A DNA stretch of 64,000 nt from Eumeta japonica (GCA_005406025.1 BGZK01001012.1:1-64000); one strand, 5' to 3'. Counted from the first letter of the stretch, positions 30,995-42,967 are shown. Program-made: numbers and translations. The notes: generated from the letters alone by a model not told the origin.

Positions 30995-32283
30995 TACGTG
31001 GGTCAATCTGAACAAACTTGGAAAATGAAAACGTGAGCAAGCTACCAAGTTATTTTTATTATTATTGTTTTTCAAAGTAGTGTTCGTTGAAATCAATACA
31101 TCTCTACACTTGAACCACTAAGAGATAAACTTAGCCCACTGGCACTTAGGGGTCGTTTCGAAGTCCTTTTTATATGCAGCGACTGCTTCCTCAGAATCGT
31201 AAACCACTTTCCTTGAAGTTTTTTTTTTATTTTAGGAAATAAACAAAAATCGTACGGTGCAAGGTCGGAGTTGTAAGGGGGTGAGCCAGTATTTCTACAC
31301 CTAACATCCCAAAATAAATCTTTTTCTGGCGGGATGTGGTGAGGCGTCGTCATGTTGAAGGAGAATCCTACTGCGAGGTCAATTTTCCTAAAAATTTTCC
31401 TTTCTGAACTTGAAAGGCAAACAATTGTTAGTGTATCGGTCTACAGTGACTGTTTTTTTATCTCCTAAAACTGTTGCATAATGAGCCGTCATCTCGAAGA
31501 AAGAGGTCACCGTCTTTTTTCTGACGCTTCGACCTAATTTTACTTCAGTAAGCAACTTTTGAAAGAAAACGCTCACTGAGGAGACTGTCTTGAGTGTCGG
31601 AATCGTAACAGTAAATCCAGCTTTCGTCACCTGTAACTATGTCGTACACATCGCTTGAGTGACCACCGGCAAATCTTTGCTTTATTTCGCGGCACCGATA
31701 ACACGACGGAGTTTTTGATCTTTGGTCACATTATGAGGTATCCACCGAGGATAAAGCTTCCTGATCATTAAACGTTCATAAAGGACTAAGTGCACTTCGC
31801 TTATACTGATGCCTAAACTTGTCCAAATCTGCTTGTAGGTCACTGTTTTGTCAGTCTCTGTCATAAGTCGCACAGCACTGATGTTTTATTGAGTCTTCGA
31901 CAGAAGGACGCTTCTCATCGTTGTTCAAATTAGTTCTACCACGTTTGAATTCATTAAACCAGTTATAAATAGTGGCAAGGGAACGGAGCTTCAACATAAA
32001 AGGCCAACTGAAATCTTCTATGATTTTCTTGTTGCTTTAAATTACTTTAAAAGGTAACGTAAATCATAGAAACTTATTGCACGAAAATTTTCTCGCGTTA
32101 AATTGATGTTGAAGTTAGACAAAAAATTTTCTTTTTGCCTCCAATTTGTAAAGACAAGTGACAGGTGAATACAATATAAATAATAAGGTTGAAAAAGAGT
32201 TTCATTTTTAAAATTAAAACCGTTTTTTTTTAATTACAGTTTCTAAGTGGCCAGTTCTAAAAATTTTAAGTGTCATCTACGTA
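30995..32283 (-). mobile_element. mariner-like element, copy 2 (decayed)
   Basis: About 1.29 kb on the minus strand, the usual mariner length. Outer sequences are TACGTAGATGACACTTAA (5' end, from 32283) and, at the other end, TACGTGGGTCAATCTG (30995 on the plus strand). Transposase landmarks in order: YNWFNEFKRGRTN (about 31930-31970), RWIPHNVTK (about 31730), GDESWIYCYDSDT with the first Asp (about 31590-31632), TSFFEMTAHYATVLGD (about 31450-31500), a QHDDASPH block with the second Asp (about 31345) and NSDLAPYDFCLFPKIKKKL with the third (about 31230-31270). These lie in different frames, so it is a pseudogene. It is the better preserved of the two long copies and lacks the insert in copy 1. 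Confidence 0.88.
31090..32010 (-). pseudogene. mariner transposase (frameshifted)
   Basis: Pieces of one transposase in three open segments: 31873-31682 (TETDKTVTYKQIWTSLGIS to the RWIPHN linker), 31630-31388 (catalytic core middle) and 31353-31093 (DD34D third Asp and the C-terminal WF.....R.. tail). The middle section resembles cecropia/Hsmar1-type proteins. All three catalytic Asp positions are visible, but frameshifts separate them. Confidence 0.8.
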
Positions 32284-32637
32284 CTTGTATAAAGCAAAGC
32301 TATTCACACTAACTATTATTACTTTGATAGATTATCGTACACAATTGTTAATGACAATGTGTGGGTATCTATTTGTTATTTTCAATAGTACTTGGGCGAT
32401 ATATCACACAGGCCTACAACGATTTTGGTACCGGAAATTTTAGACCTGATTTTAAGTATAACTTATATGGTGATATCAAAAATGTTACCGGTTTTTTTCT
32501 ATAATCTCTGGTTACCGAAATATAAAAAATACAGTTTTCAGAAAAAAAATTCAAGAAATTGCCTTTTAAGTAATTTTCTAGAATGTGGGCAATCTCGTAT
32601 GATTCCCCAGAAATAGTTGGCCATTATATGGATATTT
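32284..32637. other. no gene seen
   Basis: AT-rich. The plus-strand frame at 32392-32616 has no domain; this DNA may be decayed downstream sequence of the minus-strand fragment that starts at 32754. Confidence 0.25.
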
Positions 32638-32754
32638 TTATAGACGATTCACAGTGTCTGTTATCGATTCATGCTGATCTTTTAGTATGTATTCACCACA
32701 AACATAACAAAATGTATGAGGGTTGTTAACACAACATTTGGACGTGCTAGCCAT
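32638..32754 (-). pseudogene. N-terminal fragment of a Cys-rich multicopy arthropod protein
   Basis: A minus-strand ATG (32754-32752) opens a 38-codon frame that ends at TAA (32640-32638). It reads MASTSKCCVNNPHTFCYVCG and then EYILKDQH...SITDTVNRL. I recall many predicted arthropod proteins that begin CVNNPD.FCYVCG.....QR..IT..V...Y..YFG and seem to be multicopy, perhaps mobile-element genes; this is memory, not a search. Here the frame is short and the downstream part is shifted or lost. The four-Cys pattern suggests a small zinc-binding start. Confidence 0.5.
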
Positions 32755-33785
32755 AATGATATAGTAACATAAACTTTATCGATGTTATGGTAATAATGAC
32801 TACAAAAAAGACTGGGAAAAAAAATTAAATGAGAGTAGAAGGTAAACTAGAGCTGATGAGTAAAAATAACGTATGACAATATATTGTACATTACCAACTT
32901 TATCGACCATAGGCAAACAGAACTGCACCAAAAAAATTTTTTTTTGGAAGGCCTGAGTAATAGTATACACATAGGGAATAAATTTCTAACTATTACTAAT
33001 ACACTTTTTCTACCATATGGGACCGCGATGGAGACATATGTGTGCACCATCTCAGTGATCGTGAATAAGATTCCTAGCAAAAATAAGTCTGTAGATCAAC
33101 GTACGACCTGCGCCGCCGACGCAAAATAATATTTGCCTTGTCCCGAAACCGTGATTGGCTCGTTACCTCGTACACTTACACCGCGCCACTGTATTGACTT
33201 AGCGACAGTTCGTTTGAGCCTGCCGAAAGAGGGCGGCCCTCTCGGTTCTTGTAGTTGCCTTATATTTCTTTGGGCTAGAGAAGGTAAGGAGAAATTGGGG
33301 AATTGTATAAAATATTTAGTATTTTCTTTAAATTAGAGCTTTTTTTATTAATAACAGATTAAGTTTAGGTTACTAAATAATTTTTTCTACAAAACAATAT
33401 TCTGTTAGTAAAAAGTACTAACTAATTTTGCTAAAATTAGGCAATTATGAATATTATTAGTAAGCGGTCGCCTGTAATCTTGTTAACGAGCAATTCACAT
33501 CACTATAATATTACTGTTCAAATGAGAAGCATAGCAGAAAATATATTAGTTTTTTTTTTAAAGACTCGTAAAAAACAATATTGACCGTTAATGAAGAGAT
33601 TTATTGCTTTAATGGAACTAACAATTTTAAGGTTTCTTATAACATCAGATCAATTAATGGTACTCATTTTTTCTCTACTTATCTTGTAAATATTAAGACT
33701 AAATGCATTTAGCCGATTCGCATACTCTATCGTCAAATATTTGCACACTAACATATCAAAAAATTACAAGAAAAAAAAAATCGTT
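32755..33785. other. mixed stretch, CpG patch with donor-like site
   Basis: Positions 33105-33290 are GC-enriched (CCTGCGCCGCCGACGC; GTGATTGGCTCG, a CCAAT-type word; GAGGGCGGCCCTCTCGG) and are followed at about 33278-33286 by GAGAAGGTAAGGAG, which fits a splice donor. It may be an untranslated first exon or transposon leader. The short frames here carry no domain. Confidence 0.25.
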
Positions 33786-34321
33786 GTCTGTAAAGTCGGT
33801 TTACGGACGGTAGTTTGACGTGACAGCGTCAAACATTATAGTAATATAATATACAAAACGACACAAGGAGAAAAGTTAATTGTTTATACTATCAATTATA
33901 TGAATGTTCATTATTTTTCAGTCAATTGTAACATAACCTATCATTATTGCTCTCGCCGACCGAGGCTACTTTTTAAATAATAAAAAAAATAAAAGAAATA
34001 TTAATGAAAAGATTAAACACATAAGCACAATGAGATTTTTAAATGCAAAATTACTTACCATTATTGTCGCAATATTAAACACACATGAAAATTACAATAA
34101 CATTTCACTTCACTTTATAAACATTTGACGAAAACAGTTCACGTGTATCTTTTGTGCTAGGCTGATCGAGTAGAGGGGAGATAGATGCAGCACGAAACGA
34201 ACTGAGCCGACCACTCGAGCCTCGCTTGCGGAACGGGACATCGAGCGTAACGGGACAATGACGTCAACTTTTTCGTGCATGCAGCCCGTAATATCAAGTT
34301 ATTAGACGTTGTCACGTCAAA
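33786..34321 (+). repeat. repeat family Z, copy 1, with 17-bp inverted repeats
   Basis: Opens GTCTGTAAAGTCGGTTTACGG and contains TTTGACGTGACAGCGTC (33814-33830), whose complement GACGTTGTCACGTCAAA closes the element (34305-34321; one mismatch). The same start, inverted repeat and a GC-rich, CTCG-rich inner block occur in copy 2 at 42968-43419. This looks like a non-autonomous DNA element or MITE of unknown family. Confidence 0.7.
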
Positions 34322-34429
34322 AGCGAGTATAACTTGATGCACTAATTTAAGAACAAAATATGAAAAACTAAATATAGTATGAAATACTCGATTTGAAGCA
34401 AACTGATATATTGACAAATTGACAACTAA

Positions 34430-34690
34430 CGTTTTGAGCTAACGAGTGGACGCCGTTAGGCGTCCTCTGCTGGACGTGAGCCTCCCCTTTTAAATCTCAA
34501 CTACAAACTCTCATGGACCATCCATAAACAAAGGTAGCGGCCCGTTGGTTTAGCGAGTAGTCGTTCTACTTAGTAGTGGCGGGGCACTGTCTGATACCGG
34601 TGGTAGCTGAGCGCTCAGCGTTGTGCTTTCAAATCAAGGAGTTCGTGTCGGCCGTTGTTGGTCATTCGGTCATTTCTGACTACGGGCGAG
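34430..34690. repeat. fragments of interspersed repeats (LINE tail-like, SINE-like)
   Basis: 34440-34495 reads GGACGCCGTTAGGCGTCC and CTCTGCTGGACGTGAGCCTCC, a phrase common in lepidopteran LINE-derived repeats, and the first half is a perfect 7-bp stem with a GTTA loop. At 34540-34575 GCCCGTTGGTTTAGCGAGTAG resembles a tRNA box A, but no good box B follows. Assigned from memory of common lepidopteran repeats. Confidence 0.35.
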
Positions 34691-36214
34691 ATGACCAATA
34701 AATCTTAAGCTTACTTGATGTCCATCGAACATGTGACGCCATCGGTCCCGAAAATTATTATTTAACAGGTAACAATGATCGTTAACACCCTCCAATCTAC
34801 TCTGGGTTAACATGGTTAGGCTTAGAGTATAAGCGAAATAAAACATTGCGAAAAGGTAACGTTCTTGCTTCACTGATAATAGTTTGACGTAAAGATCCGC
34901 TAAGTGAAAGTCATCACGTGCAGCGACGTCTTGTTTGTGGCTGTCGCTTAAGAACTTTTCTCATCTAACAGTTATTCTTTATACAAGCGATATGACTTTC
35001 CCATTGTTACTTTATTTTGATGAATTTTGAGATATATCTGTGTCTTCAGTTCTTCAGTAGAGTTCCGTTTTCCAAATTTCATCGTGCTGAAAAACTTTAA
35101 GCATTTATTTTTCGTTTCAGGTTGAGTGACTTTAATCTTGTTTGCAAGATCGTCGTTAAAGAAACAAATGTTTCATCCGTATGTCACCGATGGCGACACG
35201 AACTGTTCAGTTATTTTCATCTAAGGACCATGAGTCGGGTTGCACCCGTACATTCTGCTCAGTTTTCATACGATATCCGACCATATTGAGTTTCTGTATG
35301 ATTTCTCTTTGAAGTTAGATGTGCTCGCTTGGATAGCTTATTTCAAGTAAACATATGTATGTGTAACGTACACTGTAAATTCTCAATGATCACTGGAAAA
35401 GATACAATATTTGCATTTGACATAATTTTTGTTTTACTGTTTTAATTTTTACATTGATATCTTGAGAAATACTATTAAAATAATTAAGCATCGCACTGAG
35501 GCTATTCTACAATTCTAACAGTATCGTCATCAACGTGGACTACATAAGTAAAGAAACACGATACTGTACATCACTGGTCGCTGGATTTGAGTCTAGCTCT
35601 AAGTGCTGTCATTGTTATGCTGAAATTATTTACTTAAATAAGTACTACTGAAGCGTAAGATTGAAACAATTATATTAAAATAGTATTTTTCAAATTATTT
35701 ATCGTAACATTACTAAACGATATCAACCTTTTGAATTAAATAAAGTCTAAATCTGAAAACATCGATGTCTCAATCAAAAAACTGAATCTATTTTCTCGTA
35801 TAAAATACAGTGTCGCATCATCTGTGTATTAATAACAAAAGTAATGTATGAACAGTCGTACGTACCAAACTCCCAGCACTGACTATCAACGGTTCATTTC
35901 ATATTGCCGTTTTCTATGCAAGCGCTACTTTATCACCTACAGAAATACTTGTCTATTTTGTCATTCACGAAACAAATGTAGACAGTATGGTAAATATATT
36001 GACTCGTTTTTGTTACAGACTCATAACATTAGATGCGATCGACCAAACTTTATTTTTGACCTCTCTCGCAATGAGATATGTTTATTCAACTCGGCAATAA
36101 AGACATATTTTCGGATTACGTTCGCGACGCATTATATGTACATCAGAAATATTAACTTGAAACAGAGAAGCCAATATATCGCAGACATCATTTTTCCCCT
36201 TTAAGCATCGAAAG
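34691..36214. other. no gene seen
   Basis: AT-rich with scattered short frames (for instance 35848-36204, 118 codons, no domain). Nothing assigned. Confidence 0.3.
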
Positions 36215-36530
36215 AGAGAAACTAAACGGGGCCGGCGGATACCGCTTAAAACGTACGGCCGTCACGCACGACGTGTTCAAATATAATATCCTTTCGTTTG
36301 GCACGACAAATATTGTGAGAGCGGGCGCAGCGCCCCCGCCCGGCCGATCGCCTTATTGCTCCACCTCGCGATGAAACACGTGTATTTATATTTTATTACG
36401 TCTCCTGGGCGATTCGACCGGCGCGCGCCCTGTTTGTACGTGCATTCGATAGCGCCTCGCGAAATAACGCAGGTTTTCGGCTACTCGGATTTCGTGGTTC
36501 CGCGAATGGTCCTTCGAAAATCGGCTTCTG
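36215..36530. other. CpG-rich block, candidate non-coding element
   Basis: One of the strongest GC islands: GGGGCCGGCGGATACCG, AGCGGGCGCAGCGCCCCCGCC, GCCGATCGCC, CGACCGGCGCGCGCCC and CCTCGCGAAATAACGC. It includes CACGTG E-box sequence at about 36377. The short frame at 36356-36553 has no domain. Candidate enhancer or conserved non-coding element. Confidence 0.4.
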
Positions 36531-37000
36531 TAAAATCATCATTTATCTTATAAAAATAAAATTAATTTCATGGCTTTGTCTTATTGTTTCTCTTTTAAAG
36601 GACCAATGACAAGAGCAGCCTTGACAAGACGTAACACTATACTTGCCATTCTTACTTTAAGAAACCGTTCGTATTTAAAAGCTGAGACGGTTCATATTCA
36701 CTTGTCGGTTTTCTCTTTTAGTTACCCCACAGTCGCTGCACTGATTCAATACAATTCCAACACTCGGCATGTCTGATACTTTTTCGGCATACGGGTTTTC
36801 CTATATCGTATGTTGGTTCTTTAAAGCGAATTACTCTCCGGCGTTGCGTGGAATTATAGAGTTGACTCTAGACCATCATCACTCAGAAAGTATTTCAGGT
36901 AATGGTAAATCACATTAAAACTATTTAGCTTTAAGTTTCAATTATGAAAATACTTAAAGTAAAATTATAGAGCCTATATAAAAGAAAACCTGTAAAGCGG
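36531..37000. other. no gene seen
   Basis: Short frame at 36570-36776 without a domain. Nothing assigned. Confidence 0.3.
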
Positions 37001-37600
37001 TTGACCTGCGGACCATCCTTCAAAACTTCCCGCTGTGATTTTCATCGATGTGTTTTTGTGCTTCTTACGTTCTAGAATATAATATCAATAAATTCTAGAA
37101 TTTTTAAGGTCGGAAAGCTCAAGATTTTTCAGACCATCCCTAAAACTTTTTGCTACTTTCATGATAGACGCGTTCAAAAATATAACACTAAATTTTGGTT
37201 GTCTTTCGAGCTGTCTACATTTTTAGCTTTGTGAGTTTAAAATTAATCCCATATTTATTTAAAGAAATATGCATTTTTTATTTTACAACAGCGGTATCTT
37301 TGGAATGCGTTGTTAGATTTTGGACCACTTTCGATGCAGTTTTTTAAGTATAAAAACTTGACCCAGTACCTCAATCTATCTAGAATTCACAAATTATTTT
37401 GAGAAAATCCTATTTTTTCCTATTTTTCGTTACCTTTATCACTCGAACAGACCAATAGATTTTAATGCAGTTTGCAACGATCGATGTCGTTTTTTAAGGA
37501 AAAAGAGCTGGTTACATTTTTAATATTACGGTACAGCAGTTTAAAAAAAATTTCCCAACGATATTTCTTTAACAAATCAACCGATCTTTATGCAATTTAC
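37001..37600. repeat. diverged tandem-like repeat, unit about 120-130 bp
   Basis: Phrases recur: GACCATCCTTCAAAACTTCCCGCTGTGATTTTCATCGATG (in parts), GACCATCCCTAAAACTTTTTGCTACTTTCATGATAG, GACCACTTTCGATGCAGTTTTTTAAG and GACCAATAGATTTTAATGCAG. The pattern suggests an old, much diverged tandem array, or copies of one repeat. Low confidence because the units match only in short blocks. Confidence 0.35.
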
Positions 37601-37639
37601 AGAATTACTAATTCACACGATAAACACTATAGTAAACAT

Positions 37640-37830
37640 GTCTAGCGAACCACAATCGCGAATTAAGTTACCAGGCCCCGGCCGGATCAGCTGCGGAGGC
37701 GCAGGGCTGGCAGTCAAAGTAAAACGAATAGCGAGCGCATTAAGGCGGCGCCGCGCTCGAGGAGACGAATGCGATGGCGTACCGCAAGCGGCGCATTTGT
37801 TATTGTTTATTATAAGGACTAGGACCTAGA
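37640..37830. other. CpG-rich block, candidate non-coding element
   Basis: GCCCCGGCCGGATCAGCTGCGG, GGCGGCGCCGCGCTCGAGG and ACCGCAAGCGGCGCATTTG in AT-rich surroundings. The frame at 37590-37829 ends in an Arg-rich low-complexity peptide with no domain, so I read this as non-coding. Confidence 0.35.
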
Positions 37831-39084
37831 AAAAATCTTGCACACCTTTAGCTAGATCCATTTTTTATACATTCACTATATGTTCTTGATAATTTTTTTT
37901 ATAATGGAATATATGCGAGGTGTACGAGCAAACTTAGGACCATCCAATTTTATCGACGTTCTCTAAATGAACACTTAACAAAACATTATATTTCTATAAG
38001 TGTCCCTTATATAATCACCTAGTGATATTGGTTCTTATCAACAAAAGGGTTTTTTATTTACGGGACTTCTTGTTAGATAAAAATATTAAAATTTGCAAAT
38101 TGTTGAAACTGTTGACAAACGCGATTGACATATAGTTCTATTGATTTCAAAAGTATTGTTTGAAAAGCATATAAATTTAACGTTCTTTTGCATTGGGTGT
38201 TTGTGTGTGTTTGTGTGTGTGTGTGTGATATAATTAATACCTCAATTACCTGTTGACGGTTTTCATCTTAAATTTAAATATTTTATTTGTCGTGATAATA
38301 ATTATAAGATCGTTTTAACATTTCGAATTAAAATGAATAAAGTCAAATAAAGGCAGACTAGTTTCATAGATGAAGAAGATACGAAACTTTTTAATCTAAG
38401 TTATCATATGCTTAACCATTGTCTAAATATTCCAAATCTGGTTCGGTTTCTTTGTTAAACGTTTAACGCCGTCGCTTTTTGCACAGGAAGTCGCAAAAAA
38501 ACACGTTTCCACTATAATTCGTGAATTAATTATTTCTTTCGAGAATTTTTTTGGGTTTACGAAATAATGATACAACTCGTATAAATTCGACATCGACAAA
38601 GAATTTTTGTTAAACGCCAAAAACGTACGTGGTGAACTTGTGTAAAACGATAATTTATCTTAGGTGATCGTTCAGGAGCCGGTTTATCTGATACCTAGGT
38701 TTAGAAAATACTTACGATAGGTAGGTGACAGTTGTGTGTCGATAAAATCCAAATTAATATTAGGTAATACCAAAATGACGTATGTTCATATTTAATGACG
38801 AATCGTTCATGAAATTGGCTGTTTTCGTACAACGTGTTCACTTTAGCGCCGGAATTAATCAACACAACAAAATGTCTTTATGAATAACTTATCTCGTAAT
38901 ATGTATTTGAATACCCATCAATTGAAAAAGTTGTTTACTTACAATTGTATTACATTTAATAGAGAAGATTTTTTTATATTATGTTTACTAAAAAATCTAG
39001 TGTGTTTTTCGGTAATAATAATATATAAGATTCACTGTAAACACCCAAGGGGCAATGAGATATACTCATATAAAAAGTATCTAT
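37831..39084. other. AT-rich sequence with a GT microsatellite
   Basis: A (GT)n tract with TTTGTGTG interruptions lies at 38198-38228. The rest is AT-rich without recognised genes. Confidence 0.35.
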
Positions 39085-39500
39085 ATATATAAACTAGCTT
39101 TTGCCCGCGGCGCCGCCCGCGTCGATATGAAATGAATTTCTACATCTTGCATATCGCCCCATCATCAATTCAAAATCTGGATTGCTATTCTCTTTTCGAG
39201 ACCGGTCCCGTTCCTACTCACGATGTCAATTTTCATCATTTTCAGTTCCGACTGTAGTCGCGCGTTTAATTTCGACCCCGGTCTTGATCTAAGAAGATTC
39301 CGGGACCTCTTTCGATCCCGAGCTCGCTTTAAATCTTGATCTCACTTCCTATTCCGATTCCGGTCACACTCTAGATTCTAGGATTAAATCCCACACTCAA
39401 TTTTGATCTTCATCTCATTGTCCATTTCGATCCCGATATCGACTTTCAATTATATTTCTTTCCCTGCACGCAATTTCTATTCTGCTACCGGTCACGGTTC
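39085..39500 (+). repeat. interspersed repeat family F, copy with start CTAGCTTTTGCCCGCGG
   Basis: Opens AAACTAGCTTTTGCCCGCGG, a phrase known from abundant lepidopteran repeats, then about 350 bp of imperfect words such as GATCCCGA, TTCCGATTCCGG and GACCCCGG. The complement matches 46860-47095 and 47640-47895. The small open frame at 39403-39591 is repeat-derived. Confidence 0.7.
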
Positions 39501-40174
39501 TGATATAAACGAAGACGTAACAAATGCTAATAGTATCAATATAAAGTTTGGTCTATGCTACACGAGGATAATGCAGTTTTCTATTAATTAAAGAATTTTG
39601 AAATGTTTAGTAGTAGAAATGTAAAGATTAAGTCAAGTTTCTGTTTTCGAAAGCTCGTTCGCACGTAGATACAATATAACGCTAGTTTTATATCAACCGA
39701 GTAAATGGTTTAAAACCAAAAAAAGGAAAAACTCGCATAGCGGTTATGATTTTCCATAAAACATTTCATCCCTTATTTCAGCCTCTGAGATCTACTTTCC
39801 CAAAAATGATACGTGTCGTTTCATTTAAAACGCAGCTAAAATATAAGTTTTGACGTTAATAACTTGAACGATATTGTTTTTCTTTATAAAAATTTGAACT
39901 CTTATTTTACTCTCTTTAGAATCACTTTTGAAAAAGTATGAATATCATTGTTTTTATTTGTGATAATTAGTTAAAACATAAATTTTATGTAAATAGCTTT
40001 AACGATTTCGATTTTCCACACAAGATTTTAATCCTTATTTTGTCCCTTTCAGAGTTACTTTTAATTGAAAAATGTACATGGATATTCTTATATTTTTTAA
40101 GCAACTAAAATGTTAAGTTTAACATCTGTAGTTTCAATGCTTTCAATTTTAATTCATTTCAATTTTAGTTCAAG
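39501..40174. other. AT-rich sequence, no gene seen
   Basis: Recurrent phrases of the type CTTATTTTAC...TTTTAGAATCACTTTTGAAAAAGTATG suggest an old diverged repeat, but no family was assigned. Confidence 0.25.
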
Positions 40175-40219
40175 TGAAACTTGACCTCTAAGTCTAATAG
40201 ACTTAGAGGTCAAGTTTCA
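40175..40219. repeat. perfect 21-bp fold-back hairpin, 3-nt loop
   Basis: Left arm 40175-40195 (starts TGAAACTTGACC) and right arm 40199-40219 pair at every position; the loop is AAT. Perfect pairing implies a recent origin or selection. Confidence 0.92.
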
Positions 40220-40487
40220 TAAAATCCTTTCTCAGTACTCGCCTACGTTATAACATGAACGTTTGCACAAAATTTCAAGTCTCAGGATCCAGGATCTCAA
40301 GATCCAGTAAGTTTGGGTTAGACTCGAGCTCTGACTGCTGTAAAAGACGTACCTACCTATATTTATCCTTGCTTCAAAACTGATATAAAATATCGAAAAT
40401 TTCGTAAATAACTATATTCAATTATTTGTGCTGATAATTAAATGTATATACTAATTTTAATTGAATTGATTATGTAACGTAATAATC

Positions 40488-40945
40488 AAGAACGAGATAC
40501 GGGATATTGTGGACACGGCCTTATTTCTTGGTCTCACTTTAAGTGATAAATTGAGGTGGAATTCTTATATTACGAGACTGACGAAAAGGCTTAGTTCTAC
40601 AGCATACGCAGTGAAAAGAATCTGACAACTTACTGATGAAATCACCACGAGACTAGTTTTTGCAGCTCCTTCCATAGTCTAATGACATACGGAATTTTAT
40701 TATGGGGCCATGCAGCTGATGTTAATACAATTTTTATGCTGTAGAAACAGGCTGTTTGTGCCATTTACAATTTAAGACCAAAAGCAACTCCCAAAGAAAT
40801 TTTTAACGAAATTAATATTTTAACTGTACCGTCACAATTCATATACGAAAACTTGGTATATGTCAAGAAAAATGTACAGTAGTTTCGAAAACATAAGAAC
40901 CATCTTGCTGTTCATAAAACCCGTCTAAGCAAAGATTGCCATAAC
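40488..40945 (+). pseudogene. LINE RT thumb/C-terminal fragment, CR1/Jockey-type, copy 3
   Basis: Plus-strand translation gives DTALFLGLTLSDKLRWNSYI and TRLTKRLSSTAYAVKRI, then across stops the expected SYGILLWGHAA-like region (TACGGAATTTTATTATGGGGCCATGCAGCTGATG), NLRPKATPKEIFNEINILTV and QFIYENLVYVKKN. It matches the class of the LINE tails at 4235 and 23440. It is truncated at both ends and has several stops. Confidence 0.75.
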
Positions 40946-42483
40946 ATTACCACTCCCTTAAAACTCCACCTATATTTAAGACTTCAAAATGAATTTTATA
41001 TTTCATATATATATGTAGGATTGTGTGTTTCATTTCTTTTTATATATTTAGAATGAAAAAATATATAATTTTCCAAATTGATATACATCTTTTCCGATGA
41101 AATTTCTGATTGTATTAATACTTAATTTACTTTTAATCTATTTTCATTTTTAAGCACTAATTTATTAACTTAAATTAATACTTAAAAACGCAAATAGATC
41201 AGTTAATCGATAAAATTAAAAAAGTAGAATCTTAGCTTATGTCTTCCTGGAGAAAAAAGGAGATCACTATCATGAAAAGTGACGATAGCTTCTAAGCCAT
41301 CATTTTCTAGGAAAGAGGAAACCTCACGGCATGTGACATGGATTTATGCACATCTCGTCTCAATCAACAACTTGCGTACAAACGCAGTTGCTGATTCCCA
41401 ACTCTCTTTGTAAGTCGGAGTCACACCGCCTCGAATCGTAGACATCAAGGATTTTATAAAATGTCATTTTTCTTCTAAAGCAACACTTTACTTTCCTTTC
41501 CTTTATATACATAGCTAAAAAAGGATACTAGATCGTTTATAAACGTTGAGTTAAAATCGGCAAAGAGAGTTACAAGGTTCTGACCAGTATAATAAATAAT
41601 AGGGCCTAGGGGTTGAAACGAAAGACGAGAGAAAGCAAAGACAGGAAAAGGGAAAAAGAAGGGAAAAAAGGGGAAACAACCAAAAAAAAAACACGTAAAA
41701 AGCAAACAGGCACTGCTTAAAAAAAACCGATTTAGAATTGTGAAAAATTAAAAATTCAATGTGATGATTTAAAGTTCTTTTTTCTAATTTCGTCCCAAAA
41801 TATATTTTTTATGAACTTTGAAGTCTGTATCGGCTGATCACTTTAAATCTAGTCAAGTTAGGAAGTTCCAATTCGCTATTTTATTCGCTAATTCTTGTAT
41901 TTTATCTAGAAAGGAAGATTTTGAAAACTACTATTGGGAAAATTCTGGAAAAACTTATATAAGATTTAAGGAAATTTGTCACATTTATGTTGCCTTGGTA
42001 ATTTCTTCGAATCGAAATAAAATCTGAGGAATGCGAAAATAGCTATTTTTTACTTTATTTCAGCATACAGTATCTGATAGCATCGTAGTACATATAATAC
42101 ATTTATTAATTGATATCGAAACAACGTCTTATCAAATCGTAAAACTCATTCAAAAATGTCGAAATATATCAAAATTATTACAATATTTTAGCTAATACTA
42201 AAAGTAATACAGTTCTAAGGTCATGTATATTTCTAAATATGTTCTTAAATGTTTTCAGTTACAAATTTTTCCGTTGAATGTTAAACATGATGATATTGAA
42301 AGAATATCTAGTTCGACTAGACTGTAATTATACCCGGAACACTCTTATTTTAGGGTTCATATTTCATTAAACAATGAATAGTATTGACTTTTAATTAAAT
42401 TTGCCTAAATACATGAGTGTCAATTATTATTAATTAAGTAAAACCTCAATAGTCATAACGTGGATACATTTGTTTATGGATAA
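40946..42483. other. AT-rich sequence, no gene seen
   Basis: Poly-A-rich near 41660-41700 (the minus-strand frame at 41475-41705 reads it as a Phe/Pro repeat). Short frame at 41818-42027 without a domain. Confidence 0.3.
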
Positions 42484-42720
42484 TTGAGAGAAAATTCCGG
42501 TACGAGACAGAGCTTTTGTCGATTCCCTCGATTGCGTTTTTGTTGTGCTGCTATGCTAGCTTTCGTCTGCGGCTCCACCTACATGGACATAGAATTAATC
42601 CTTTCGTCTTTTATATCGACTGATCACTTCCTCAACTGCGATTCCGATCGTGGGCACGTTTTCGATTTCGATTCGGGTTCCGCCCTCAATTCGGCTCTGT
42701 ACAAATTATATCAAATAGAT
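42484..42720 (+). repeat. interspersed repeat family F, copy with a 119-codon open frame
   Basis: TAGCTTTCGTCTGCGGCTCCACC and CGATTCCGATCGTGGGC, TTCGATTTCGATTCGGGTTCC are family F words. The open frame at 42484-42843 covers it (SFISTDHFLNCDSDRGHVFDFDSGSA) and resembles in part the minus-strand frame at 47821-47612, because both read the same repeat in the same frame. I do not consider it a gene. Confidence 0.65.
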
Positions 42721-42967
42721 AAATTTAATACCTCGATACCCGAGCTGAGGAAATGTTATTTAACGTATTATTACTTTTCTCTTTCACTTATCCTTTTATT
42801 ACTTATCCTTTATGCCTCCACTAAATTTATAGAAAAAACTTGATGCAAAAAGGGCAAAATATCTATAATTTTATTATATTCATAGATTAACAAATTCACA
42901 TAATAATCTAATTTACAGTTTTATCAGGATCATCTTATCTTAGACTTCATCAAAAAAAAATTTGGTT

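Noticed and set aside
37590..37829. 79-codon plus-strand frame ending in an Arg-rich peptide
   Set aside because: Arg-rich tail comes from a CpG-rich block; no domain and no splice signals. Treated as non-coding.
42484..42843. 119-codon plus-strand frame with hydrophobic C-terminus (possible membrane protein)
   Set aside because: Most of it reads a family F repeat; the hydrophobic tail is AT-rich composition (Leu/Tyr/Ser).
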